In this document: positions 1 to 7,146 of the stretch, piece by piece | How the letters are laid out: each line of letters starts with the position of its first letter | Numbering within the stretch: the first letter of the stretch is position 1 | Source of the DNA: Aquabacterium commune | GTDB lineage: Bacteria > Pseudomonadota > Gammaproteobacteria > Burkholderiales > Burkholderiaceae_C | Assembly: GCF_004362855.1 (NCBI RefSeq) | Contig: NZ_SNXW01000004.1 | Span: 1 to 64,000 of the forward strand | Direction of reading: 5' to 3' | Length of the DNA stretch: 64,000 nucleotides | Notes under the pieces: generated by a model | Databases searched by the model: none | Told to the model about the DNA's origin: nothing | What the model saw: only the letters and a program-made list of their open reading frames with translations | Made by a program: the position numbers and the translations under genes

Positions 1-647
1 GCGAAGACATCCGTCTCTTGCCCATGCAGCAAGCTGTTGGCTTCGACCACATCGTTGACGTTGCCCGATGTGCCACGCACGGTGTGCACCAGGCCGGAGT
101 CAGCGTCCACGCCGATGTGCGCCTTCATGCCAAAGAACCACTGCTGGCCCTTCTTGCTCTGGTGCATCTCCGGGTCGCGCTCACCGCTGGCGTTCTTGGT
201 CGAGCTCGGTGCCGAGATCAGCGTGGCGTCGACCACCGTGCCGCTGCGCAGCATCAGGCCCTTGGCGCCCAGCAGCAGGTTGACGGTCGCCAGGATCCGC
301 TCGGCCAGCTTGTGCTTCTCCAGCACATGGCGGAAGCGCAAGATGGTGCTCTCGTCAGGCAGTCGGTCATCCCAGCCACCCAGGCCGGCGAAGTCGCGGA
401 ACAGCGGCACGTCGTGCAGCGCTTCTTCCATCGCCGGGTCGCTCAGCGTGAACCACTGCTGCATGAAGTGAATGCGCAGCAGCGACTCCACCGGGAACGG
501 CGGGCGGCCGCGTTTGCCCTCGGGCATGAACGGCGCGATCTGCACCACCAGGTCGGACCACGGCACCACCCGGTCCATCTCGTCGAGGAACTCCCGGCGG
601 CGGGTGCGCTTCGTCGAGGTTCCCAATCCAAGGCTGCTCTGCTTCAT
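1..647 (-). CDS. IS5-family transposase, N-terminal 215 residues (partial)
   Basis: The minus strand is open from an ATG at 645-647 to the window edge with no stop. The translation starts MKQSSLGLGTSTKRTRRREF and continues with the conserved N-terminal motifs FLDEMDRVVPW, GRPPFPVESLLRIHFMQQWF and LPDESTILRFRHVLEKH, then VVDATLISAPSSTKN, which holds the first DDE aspartate, and FFGMKAHIGVDADSGLVHTV. This is the DDE transposase of the IS5 group. No frameshift or stop is visible, so this copy may still be active. It would catalyse cut-and-paste movement of the element. The remaining roughly 110-130 residues, including the last catalytic residues, lie outside the window. Confidence 0.9.
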   Translation of the reverse strand, partial: MKQSSLGLGTSTKRTRRREFLDEMDRVVPWSDLVVQIAPFMPEGKRGRPPFPVESLLRIHFMQQWFTLSDPAMEEALHDVPLFRDFAGLGGWDDRLPDESTILRFRHVLEKHKLAERILATVNLLLGAKGLMLRSGTVVDATLISAPSSTKNASGERDPEMHQSKKGQQWFFGMKAHIGVDADSGLVHTVRGTSGNVNDVVEANSLLHGQETDVF

Positions 648-715
648 GGGCTCAATGGTCTCAGGCAATCAGGTCGGCGCCAAGCACGTGTCCGGGCGAT
701 TTATGCAGACCTTCC
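1..715 (-). mobile_element. IS5-family insertion sequence, right part, cut by window edge
   Basis: The element comprises a transposase reading leftward off the window and a terminal inverted repeat at 694-715. Read outward-in, the repeat begins GGAAGGTCTGCATAAATCGC, the usual style of IS5-group ends. The four bases after it (716-719, CTAA) fit the 4-bp YTAR-type target duplication of the family. The other end lies outside the window, so completeness and the second target copy cannot be judged. Confidence 0.8.
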
Positions 716-961
716 CTAAGGCCATTCGCCATATTGAATCGACGTTTTGGGTCATCGCAGGCTCGCCGCGCGGCTTCGAACACGTGACTGCAGCTAAGAG
801 CCGGGCGCGGTGGCTGGAGGTCACGGCTTTTGGTGCCGCTCGAGCACTGAGACATTTTTGATGGGTGTGGTGACACAGACAGAACAGAAGCTCAGCCTGT
901 GAGCTTGTTTTTGTTGATCATGTTGACAACGTCTAGGTTGAACTGGACAAGGAGGCGCTTT
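648..961. other. Intergenic: IS5 end and upstream region of the paralogue pair
   Basis: About 310 bases without a convincing gene. It holds the IS5 inverted repeat (694-715), a perfect 7-bp-arm dyad at 888-906, and a TTGACA hexamer at 923-928 with no convincing -10 partner at normal spacing. A short open stretch after the IS end (about 720-861, plus strand) could be debris of the gene the IS landed in, but I do not recognise its product. Confidence 0.5.
890..904. promoter_or_regulatory. Dyad GCTCA-N5-TGAGC, copy 1
   Basis: GCTCA GCCTG TGAGC, with arms extending to 7 bp (AAGCTCA / TGAGCTT, 888-906). It lies 57 bases upstream of the GTG start of the first paralogue. It is one of four copies of the same dyad in intergenic parts of the island (others at 6959, 7085 and 20509). 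Symmetry and length fit a dimeric repressor site, but the regulator is unknown. Confidence 0.45.
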
Positions 962-1429
962 GTGGTAGTGCTCGGATCTCTGGTCTTCATGGTCGTTGGC
1001 TACTCCTTCAACTTCGCCGTGTTTTGGCAGAACATCCACCACCTGCGCGTCAAGGCCCAGATGTGAGATCTGTCGATGCAGATGATCTCTGTTGTGCACC
1101 GGTTGGTCGGTCAGTATTCGCACGACCTGGCGATGCGACTGGTGAAGTACCGGTTGAGCTTGGTTCACCGTCTTCAGCCGGTGATCGTCAACGACAACTT
1201 CGACTTTGAGCCTGCCGAATTCCTCGTGGCCCGTATTCAGACGGACGCTGAATACCGGCGGTTGCGTGATGCGCGCAAGGCCATCATGGACAACCCCAAG
1301 GTTGAACCCCAGATGCTGTACCCCACCTTTTCTGTACGGATCGTCAAGGAGGCGGACATGTTCGACGTTTTCAGGTTGAGAAGCCTTGGTGAGTCGGCGC
1401 CAGCGCGGTTGACGGCTTTGACCCGATGA
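962..1429 (+). pseudogene. Decayed tandem copy of the small membrane-anchored protein at 1478
   Basis: A GTG at 962 sits 6 bases after AAGGAGG (949-955). The reading frame gives VVVLGSLVFMVVGYSFNFAV, a hydrophobic N-terminal helix like that of the next gene, then hits TGA at 1064-1066. Translation in the same frame after the stop (DLSMQMI) aligns directly with DLSMEMI of the neighbour, and similarity continues through NFDFEPAEF, RIQTDAEYRRLRDARKAIM and KEADMFDVF. Right after that, about 208 bases present in the neighbour are missing. The joint shifts frame, so the old ending VEKPW-stop is still recognisable out of frame at 1375-1392. A nonsense codon plus a frameshifting deletion make this a pseudogene. 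Internal initiation at 1076 could still give a soluble fragment. Confidence 0.75.
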
Positions 1430-1477
1430 CAGATTTTCAACCGAACAGCCAGGCTAGGCTGTACTCAGGAGCATTCC

Positions 1478-2122
1478 ATGGCTGTACTCGGAATACTGAT
1501 TTGGTTCGTCATTGGCTGCATGTTTTATGTGGCCATTTTCATGAGCATCTGGAAATCGATCTATCACTGGCGCATCCGGGGTCAGGTACAAGATCTTTCA
1601 ATGGAAATGATCCCTCATGTTCGGGACTTGGCCCGTCAGCACTGGGACGTATTGGCGATTCGCATGGGCAAATACGAGCTGAGCCTAGAGCGCTGTCACC
1701 TGCCTCGCGGTGAGTACAACTTTGATGCCGAACTGGCTGAGTTCTTCGTCTCACACATCCAAACCGATCCCGAATACCAGCGTTTGCGAGATGCCCGGCA
1801 GGCCCTCATGCAGCTTCCCAAGGTGGACCATCGGATGATTTATTCCACCTTTGCTCCGCTCATCGTCACAGAGGCCGACATGTTCAATGTCTTTCGGGAA
1901 TGGTGCAAGGACAATGTCACCCCGTCAGGTGCAGCCACTTACACCAACGATGAGTCGGGATTCGGCAACCGGCCGCCCTTAGAACGCACTCGTCCTGAGT
2001 CTCTTCTGTTGTGGGATGAGTGGGGTAAGTGGAGCAGCAAGGTGATCGAGTGGGATCGGTGCAACTCAATGGAGAGGTTCGGGGCGGTGATCTCCAATCG
2101 CAAGGTTGAGAAACCTTGGTGA
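1478..2122 (+). CDS. Small membrane-anchored protein of unknown function (intact paralogue)
   Basis: A protein of 214 residues starting at an ATG preceded by CAGGAG (1466-1471). Residues 4-26 form one hydrophobic helix (GILIWFVIGCMFYVAIFMSIW), so the protein is probably a single-pass inner-membrane protein with most of its mass in the cytoplasm. The soluble part is mostly helical and charged, with HIQTDPEYQRLRDARQALM and VTEADMFNVFREW shared with the decayed copy upstream. The last 75 residues exist only in this copy. I do not recognise the family. Its place between an IS element and mcrBC suggests island cargo. The 48-base spacer before it contains a 6-bp hairpin (ACAGCC 1445-1450 / GGCTGT 1457-1462) just upstream of the ribosome site. 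Confidence 0.7.
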   Translation: MAVLGILIWFVIGCMFYVAIFMSIWKSIYHWRIRGQVQDLSMEMIPHVRDLARQHWDVLAIRMGKYELSLERCHLPRGEYNFDAELAEFFVSHIQTDPEYQRLRDARQALMQLPKVDHRMIYSTFAPLIVTEADMFNVFREWCKDNVTPSGAATYTNDESGFGNRPPLERTRPESLLLWDEWGKWSSKVIEWDRCNSMERFGAVISNRKVEKPW

Positions 2123-2137
2123 GGTCGGGCGCTGCAG

Positions 2138-2195
2138 ACTGCACTCAGCCAGCGTCAGGGCCTGCATACAGGCCCAGTGGCAAGTGCAGTTTTTT
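2138..2195 (+). terminator. Intrinsic terminator after the paralogue pair
   Basis: A long nested hairpin: outer stem ACTGCACT 2138-2145 / AGTGCAGT 2183-2190, middle GCCA 2148-2151 / TGGC 2178-2181, inner perfect stem GGGCCTG 2158-2164 / CAGGCCC 2169-2175 with a CATA loop, followed directly by TTTTTT at 2190-2195. It lies 16 bases after the stop of the plus-strand gene and just outside the convergent mcrC end. The T run works only for plus-strand transcription. Confidence 0.65.
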
Positions 2196-2256
2196 GACCA
2201 CGGCCTGTCAGACCATGGACTTAAGTACGGACCACATGGATGTGTGTTGTCATGAC

Positions 2257-3579
2257 TTATGCCGCATGCGCGCGGTTGAGCTGGTTGCTGGCCACAGCTG
2301 GAATGAGTGCCGGCAGCTGCATTGCCCCGAGGCCGATGATCCGCTCCGACGTCAAGTCAAACGGCAGTACATGCAGCCGCAGCTGATTTGAGAAGTCGAA
2401 TGGGGCTAGTGGCCTGCTGAACTTGGCGGACATCGGGTAAATCAAGGCCATGTTGCCGACCCCACCCATGTACTTCTGTCCATACGCGTACAGCTGATAA
2501 AAGTCAGCTTGCGAAAGATCGAACTTTTCTTTGTGGTTGGTTTCATCCAGCAGCTTCCACTTGGCGTCCAGCACCCACTTGTTCGTCGGCCCGTGCTCAA
2601 CGAAGATGTCTGGCTCTAGGCGGAAAATGTCTTTGCCGCCTTGTTGGCAAAGGTACTGGCTCGCCGCAGGAGTCCGTATGCGGTATGTGTTGTCTAGGCG
2701 TCGGCGAAGGCATGCGGCCACATGCTGTTCAAACAAGCGATCCATTGGGAACAGCAAGCTCAGCCCTTTGGTTTGGCCTTGAAGAGCCAGCGGCATCGCT
2801 TTCAACAAGATGATCTCGCACCAAGGGCGCACTGATTGGTAGTGGGCCATCAGCCTGTCTGTTCCCCACGCCCTGAAGTCAGCCTGGATGTCTCGGCTAT
2901 CGGGTAACTCTGCAAGTCGCACGCTCAGCTCGTGCGCCAAACGCCAGTTGTCCGTCGAGGTGGTCTGCTTGCACACCAAATTCAGCGTGGATCGAAGCAA
3001 ACGGTTCTCCGCCCGGTCGGGTGTGAACACGTCATGACGAATCTGGAAACGATGCTCGCGCCCCGGCGGCTGCCGTAGCTGGGCCATGACGTTGAGTTGC
3101 CCGCGCAGGTAGGGCTGCTCCTCCTCCACCCGTTGGTAGTTGAACCGAAGCCCACGCTGAACGATGTGGTCCAGTTCATCCAAGAATCGGGCCATCACCC
3201 ATTCAGTCAGCGGAGCATTGAAGGTTTCCAACGAGGCCACACCGACCTCACGGGCCTTCATGTCAAACATGGACTGGATAAGTTTGCGCAGCAGTGCCCT
3301 GCTGGCCTCCTTGTCACGCTCGCCCGTGCCCTCCGTGTGTTTGGGCAGAATCTCAACCGTGGTGCCACATGGGGTCTGGATGACGCCCACAAAGCCGTCG
3401 AGTCGCAGGCGCGTACGACCATCGATTCGAACCAGGCTTGCGCCGCCACGCCTGAACTGCTCGCTCAAGGTACACAGGTGATCGAATGCAGACGGTGAAA
3501 CCTGAGCCAACGCCAGTGACGGAGTCTTCACTGGATGTGTCGTCAGCGAGGCGTACTCGCAGACGGTCACTTGGTTCAT
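2257..3579 (-). CDS. mcrC: McrC, nuclease subunit of McrBC modification-dependent restriction
   Basis: A protein of 440 residues, the usual size for the McrC family. The N-terminal half carries the family pattern (GFVGVIQTPCGTTVEILPKH near residue 62, LPK being typical). The C-terminal half is a PD-(D/E)xK nuclease, with EPD at 322-324 and DAKWK at 338-342 giving the catalytic Asp and Lys. McrC cannot cut alone: it binds the McrB ring and cleaves DNA carrying modified cytosine when two complexes meet during GTP-driven translocation. Its ATG overlaps the mcrB stop as ATGA (3576-3579), so the two are translationally coupled. All key nuclease residues appear intact. Confidence 0.9.
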   Translation of the reverse strand: MNQVTVCEYASLTTHPVKTPSLALAQVSPSAFDHLCTLSEQFRRGGASLVRIDGRTRLRLDGFVGVIQTPCGTTVEILPKHTEGTGERDKEASRALLRKLIQSMFDMKAREVGVASLETFNAPLTEWVMARFLDELDHIVQRGLRFNYQRVEEEQPYLRGQLNVMAQLRQPPGREHRFQIRHDVFTPDRAENRLLRSTLNLVCKQTTSTDNWRLAHELSVRLAELPDSRDIQADFRAWGTDRLMAHYQSVRPWCEIILLKAMPLALQGQTKGLSLLFPMDRLFEQHVAACLRRRLDNTYRIRTPAASQYLCQQGGKDIFRLEPDIFVEHGPTNKWVLDAKWKLLDETNHKEKFDLSQADFYQLYAYGQKYMGGVGNMALIYPMSAKFSRPLAPFDFSNQLRLHVLPFDLTSERIIGLGAMQLPALIPAVASNQLNRAHAA

Positions 3580-6161
3580 GCGTCAGGCTCCAGCGCGCTC
3601 ATGTCGATGGTGGCGAGATAGGTGCCGACATGTTTGAAGGCTTCGGCATTGACCTCCCACAGCGGGCGCGGAGACACCTGCACATCGGAACCAAACAAAT
3701 CGCTGGCGTCGACACCGCGCGAGCGGATGAAACAGTACTCATCTCGCCCTGTCTTGCGATGGTCATTGAGCACCCAGCGGATGCGCGTCCAGTCGTCAAA
3801 GAAATACTCCTGCAACTGGGGCAGCACCTGCCTGCGGAAGATCTCAGAGAGTCGTGCCAGGCTCTTGTCCTCTTTCAGGGGCATGAACCATGCGTGGCCC
3901 AGCAAGTAATCTGGCCCCAGCAGTGCTTCAATGCGCAAGTTGATCTTGGACAGCAGGTGTTCCACGGGGACCTGACCTTCAACGAGCACACCGGCCAAGT
4001 GGTCAGGTCGCGGCGTCATGGCTTTGAAACTGAAGCGACGCCTCAACGCCACATCCATGCTGGCCAAAGAGCGATCTGCCGTGTTCATGGTGCCCAGCAG
4101 GTAGACGTTGTCCGGCACGCTGAAAGGTCGGCGTGAGTAAGGCAAGGTGGTCGAAAGGGATTCTGGCTGGCCATCGCGCTTGGAGTCTTCGATCAAGGTG
4201 ATGAGCTCACCAAAGATACGCGACACATTGCCCCGGTTGATTTCATCGATGATGAGCACGTGCGGCAGTGGTGCTTGTGCTGCCTTCGCGACTTCAACCT
4301 TGGGCTTCAACCCTGCCTTGGTCAGTGCGTCGTACAGATCGGGCCAGCGGATGCGGCTGAGCTCATAAACCGTCTGTAACGTCAGTTGCTTGCCGGCGTT
4401 GAGGTTGACGATGTCGAAGTCAATGCCCTTCCAAAGCCATTTCACAGGCAAGCGGTGAACGTAGTCAGGGCGCACCTTGCCAGGAACAGTGGGCGTGTGC
4501 TCATAGGGGCCAATCACCACACCAACAGCCGAGATGCTTCGCTTGGTGGCCAAGCAAACCACGACATCGCCAGGCTCCATGTTTCGGCTGAAATTCTCAA
4601 GCGAGGCCTGTTCCTTGGGCCCAAGGTTGTGCGCAGCGTCGGCAAAGTTCAGGCCAGGAACTGACAAGTCGCCTGCTTGCGGCCACCCGATCCGGGCCTC
4701 GTCATGGTCAAAGCAATGCTGCCGTGTGTCCATCTCCCCGTTGGACTCTCCGATGGACATCTTCCACACCACAGCGTCTTGTCGGATCTGCGCCTGCTCA
4801 TCGAGCGTTCGATTGCGCCTGGCGTTGTCGCACAGGGTCAGGAACACACCGTCTTCGACCTTGTACTGGACGCCTCCCAGGGAGGCCTTACTGGCTTCCG
4901 GCGGGACTGCGCGGATGCCTTCCACGAAGTCTTCATAGCTGAAACTCTGGTGGAAGGTGACAAACGCGATCCGCCCGTCCTCTTTAAGCTGGTCAAACCG
5001 TGCCTTGAGTTTTGCCCGGGTCTCCCTGGCCCCAAGCGAAGCGACGCTCGCAAAAACTTGTGGGTCCAAGATGTGCAGGGCCTCCTCAATCAGGCCGTGT
5101 GTTTTGCCTGTGCCCGGGGGACCAAACAGTATCTGATTGCGGGGTAAGGTGCGAATTGGCATATCCATTTCTGTGAGGTCCCCGTTCCCACGAACGTTGA
5201 TATTGGTCTCCGCCTGACCGTTGTAGGCGGCCAGAAAGTGCTCAAAGTCCTGCATGCTGTTTAACTTCAAAGCCACCGCCTCGTGGCCCTGATTGGCCTC
5301 AGGACAGCAGGTGCCAAGGTTGGAGCTGCGGGTGTCATGCGCCTTGTATTCCCGTCGGACCAATTGCGGGCAGGCGGATACCCACGCGCCGGCAGGTGCG
5401 AACAGCGTCACGGTTTTGTCGTCGCGGCTGAAGGCGAAGGGCCGAGCGCTTTCTTTGATTCGGGCGCCCACCATCTTCATGGTTTGGTGACGGAACTCAA
5501 AGCGAAGCGGATCTGCGTCGATCTCCGTCTGTATCTGAGCTGCCAGCGTGTGCTGCTGTAGCCATGCTGTGCGTGCGTCCCAGCAAGCCTCACTCGCCTC
5601 CAGTGTGCTCGGTTGGTTGAAGCGCAGGCGCGCCTCGGCCTGCAAGGCTGGCATGGCGTCTTTGCTGGTGCCAAAACGACCCAGTGCGGCACACAGGTCT
5701 CGTGCATTCAGTACGCCCAGCAGGGCTTGATGCTTGCGGTCTTGGTACAAGAAGGCGATCTTCCACTTGATCACCGGCCCAAGGTCTGCGTTCTCCACCC
5801 CTTGCAGGTCGCCGAGGCTTGCGGCAAGGGCCACCTGCATGATGGCCTTGCGGACATTTTCAAAGGCCTCGGCCTCGGTGGCGCCATACTTTGCTGACCA
5901 AGCGTGTGTAGCGCCATAGCGGGTGTACGCGTCGCCCGACTTCTCAGTCAGGTTCTTTCTGGCGTAAATGCCGAACTTGAACGCCGAGCCCCCCCAGATG
6001 GACCCCAGGGCTTCGGTGCGCTCTTCCAACCAGAAAGTGAAGCAGTCCTTATCTTTGGCCTTGGTGTAGTCGTCCAAAGTCATGTTGGCCAGGCGCTCAG
6101 CTGGCCATACGGCGAGAAAGTCGTCCCACAGCTTTTCTCTTTCAACGATGGACAGGCTCAT
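3576..6161 (-). CDS. mcrB: McrB, GTP-dependent AAA+ motor of McrBC with an EVE-like insert
   Basis: A protein of 861 residues, longer than the 459-residue E. coli K-12 McrB. The AAA+ core has Walker A GPPGTGKT at 347-354, Walker B VLIIDEIN at 635-642, the family signature GTMNTADRS at 690-698 and arginines at 707-709 (ALRRRF). Between Walker A and Walker B lies an insert (about 460-595) with W-K-M-S-I-G, GDVVVCL, AVGVVIGPY and DYVHRLPVKWLW. This is the pattern of EVE-type modified-base readers. The N-terminal 330 residues form one or two further domains, presumably DNA binding. In the family, McrB oligomerises, hydrolyses GTP and reads modified DNA. Its start overlaps the stop of the hsdM/hsdS remnant (ATGA, 6158-6161), so it may depend on translation through that remnant. 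Confidence 0.9.
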   Translation of the reverse strand: MSLSIVEREKLWDDFLAVWPAERLANMTLDDYTKAKDKDCFTFWLEERTEALGSIWGGSAFKFGIYARKNLTEKSGDAYTRYGATHAWSAKYGATEAEAFENVRKAIMQVALAASLGDLQGVENADLGPVIKWKIAFLYQDRKHQALLGVLNARDLCAALGRFGTSKDAMPALQAEARLRFNQPSTLEASEACWDARTAWLQQHTLAAQIQTEIDADPLRFEFRHQTMKMVGARIKESARPFAFSRDDKTVTLFAPAGAWVSACPQLVRREYKAHDTRSSNLGTCCPEANQGHEAVALKLNSMQDFEHFLAAYNGQAETNINVRGNGDLTEMDMPIRTLPRNQILFGPPGTGKTHGLIEEALHILDPQVFASVASLGARETRAKLKARFDQLKEDGRIAFVTFHQSFSYEDFVEGIRAVPPEASKASLGGVQYKVEDGVFLTLCDNARRNRTLDEQAQIRQDAVVWKMSIGESNGEMDTRQHCFDHDEARIGWPQAGDLSVPGLNFADAAHNLGPKEQASLENFSRNMEPGDVVVCLATKRSISAVGVVIGPYEHTPTVPGKVRPDYVHRLPVKWLWKGIDFDIVNLNAGKQLTLQTVYELSRIRWPDLYDALTKAGLKPKVEVAKAAQAPLPHVLIIDEINRGNVSRIFGELITLIEDSKRDGQPESLSTTLPYSRRPFSVPDNVYLLGTMNTADRSLASMDVALRRRFSFKAMTPRPDHLAGVLVEGQVPVEHLLSKINLRIEALLGPDYLLGHAWFMPLKEDKSLARLSEIFRRQVLPQLQEYFFDDWTRIRWVLNDHRKTGRDEYCFIRSRGVDASDLFGSDVQVSPRPLWEVNAEAFKHVGTYLATIDMSALEPDA

Positions 6162-6757
6162 GACAGATGTGCACCAAGTTGGGCCTGTGCCTCGGGCAGG
6201 CAGAGGTTGTCCGAGACGAGACGGTGGAGAGAGATCAGAAGGGGGAGGCGAGTGTCGCGTGATTGAGCCAATTCGCAGATCTGTGCGGCGTGCGCTCGAG
6301 CGAAGATTGGTCTTTCCAGCGAAGCAAACGTGACAAGGGAGTCCGCTTTGTCATTGACACCAGCGCCGGTTGTTGGGTTTACGTCGATCAGATTTCCGTT
6401 GAGGTCCTGCTTTGCGGCTGGTCGGATGGCCTCATGTTGGGCGCTTTCGGGCATCCAAAGTGCCTTGGCGGATGTGTGACAGTCGCGTGCTTGAGTCGCG
6501 TCGGCGACATCTTGGCCGCGAGCATTACCCCGGAAGTGTTTGCAGTCCGAGTCACGGAGGCGTGGGGTCTGATCGGCAATCCTAGCGGCGAAGGTGTTTG
6601 AGAAGCACTGGATAAAATTGAGACCGCACGTGGCGATCTTTTTCTCGGCGGCATCCATGTTGGCTTGCAGCTTGTCGGTGGTGGCCCAGAGTGTCATCTT
6701 GATGTAGTCAAGCATGGCGCGCGATGGCTGGATTTGTTGTTTATGTCGCGGGAGCAA
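6158..6757 (-). pseudogene. Chimeric remnant of a type I restriction operon (hsdM start joined to hsdS end)
   Basis: An open frame of 199 codons on the minus strand. Residues 23-45 (LWATTDKLQANMDAAEKK) match the start of HsdM methylases (LWA-ADKLR-NMDAAEYKH). ALWMPESAQHEAIRPAAKQ, with GNLID after it, matches the later HsdM stretch FWVP-EARW--L--AKQ--IGKLID. The last 60 residues (PIFARAH, LAQSRDTRLPLLIS, LCLPEAQAQL) look like the end of HsdS (PLF-R-H, L---RDTLLPKLISGELR-PEA). The methylase catalytic motifs and the recognition domains are missing, so no function remains. An internal deletion of a type I operon explains the structure. The stop overlaps the mcrB start. The family match is by eye and the HsdS part is the less certain. 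Confidence 0.6.
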
Positions 6758-6895
6758 TGCGCGTGCTGAGTCTGGTTATCTTAGATTGAGGCGCAGGATA
6801 AATCGGTTCAGACAGGCACATTCCTGCAGGTCCTCGAAGTGAGGCCGTGAACTTACGCGGACGGACGTTGTTACTCTTTACTGCTTGTGGTGATG

Positions 6896-6929
6896 GCCCG
6901 CACATGCAGACGACACAGCATGTGCGGGC
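6896..6929. repeat. Perfect 12-bp inverted repeat with 10-base loop
   Basis: GCCCGCACATGC (6896-6907) and GCATGTGCGGGC (6918-6929) pair without mismatch around the loop AGACGACACA. No T run follows on either strand, so a classical terminator is unlikely. It sits midway between divergent operons and could be a protein-binding site, a structured leader or a transcription barrier. Confidence 0.6.
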
Positions 6930-6958
6930 GATCCCAGTTGGAGCATGACACCTGACTG

Positions 6959-6973
6959 GCTCATGGGATGAGC
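6959..6973. promoter_or_regulatory. Dyad GCTCA-N5-TGAGC, copy 2
   Basis: GCTCA TGGGA TGAGC. Including one flanking G it matches copy 4 near the tRNA fragment (20508-20523) in 15 of 16 bases. It lies 174 bases upstream of the VWA gene, on the probable promoter side of that operon. Confidence 0.5.
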
Positions 6974-7084
6974 GCGGTTATTGTGCCCAGCGAGAAAGTC
7001 GTCCCTGCTCAGCCAAAAGCTTATTCAGCGGCTGTGCCACGTGCCGTGATGCACGTCAGCTTCGATGCTGGACGCTGTTTCTAG

Positions 7085-7099
7085 GCTCACGCAGTGAGC
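7085..7099. promoter_or_regulatory. Dyad GCTCA-N5-TGAGC, copy 3
   Basis: GCTCA CGCAG TGAGC, 48 bases upstream of the VWA start. Its centre is 126 bases from the centre of copy 2, close to twelve turns of B-DNA, so two dimers bound there would lie on the same helix face. It is a candidate operator for the VWA-sbcD-sbcC-like operon. Confidence 0.5.
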
Positions 7100-7146
7100 T
7101 TCACGGATGCCACAGTTGGCGCTCATTCTTCTGCAAGGAGCGCCCG

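Larger units (their letters stand above)
6758..7146. other. Intergenic region between the restriction block and the VWA operon
   Basis: About 390 bases without a gene, divergent on both sides, so it must hold two promoters. I could not identify clear -35/-10 pairs. It contains a perfect 12-bp stem hairpin (6896-6929) and two of the four GCTCA-N5-TGAGC dyads (6959 and 7085), listed separately. Confidence 0.6.

Noticed and set aside
661..1168. Small minus-strand frames upstream of the paralogue pair
   Set aside because: No ribosome site, no recognisable family, and they run against the plus-strand paralogue, whose frame is supported by its intact neighbour.
6263..6601. Plus-strand 112-codon frame opposite the hsd remnant
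   Set aside because: The minus strand shows HsdM and HsdS patterns in one frame and couples to mcrB; the plus frame shows nothing.
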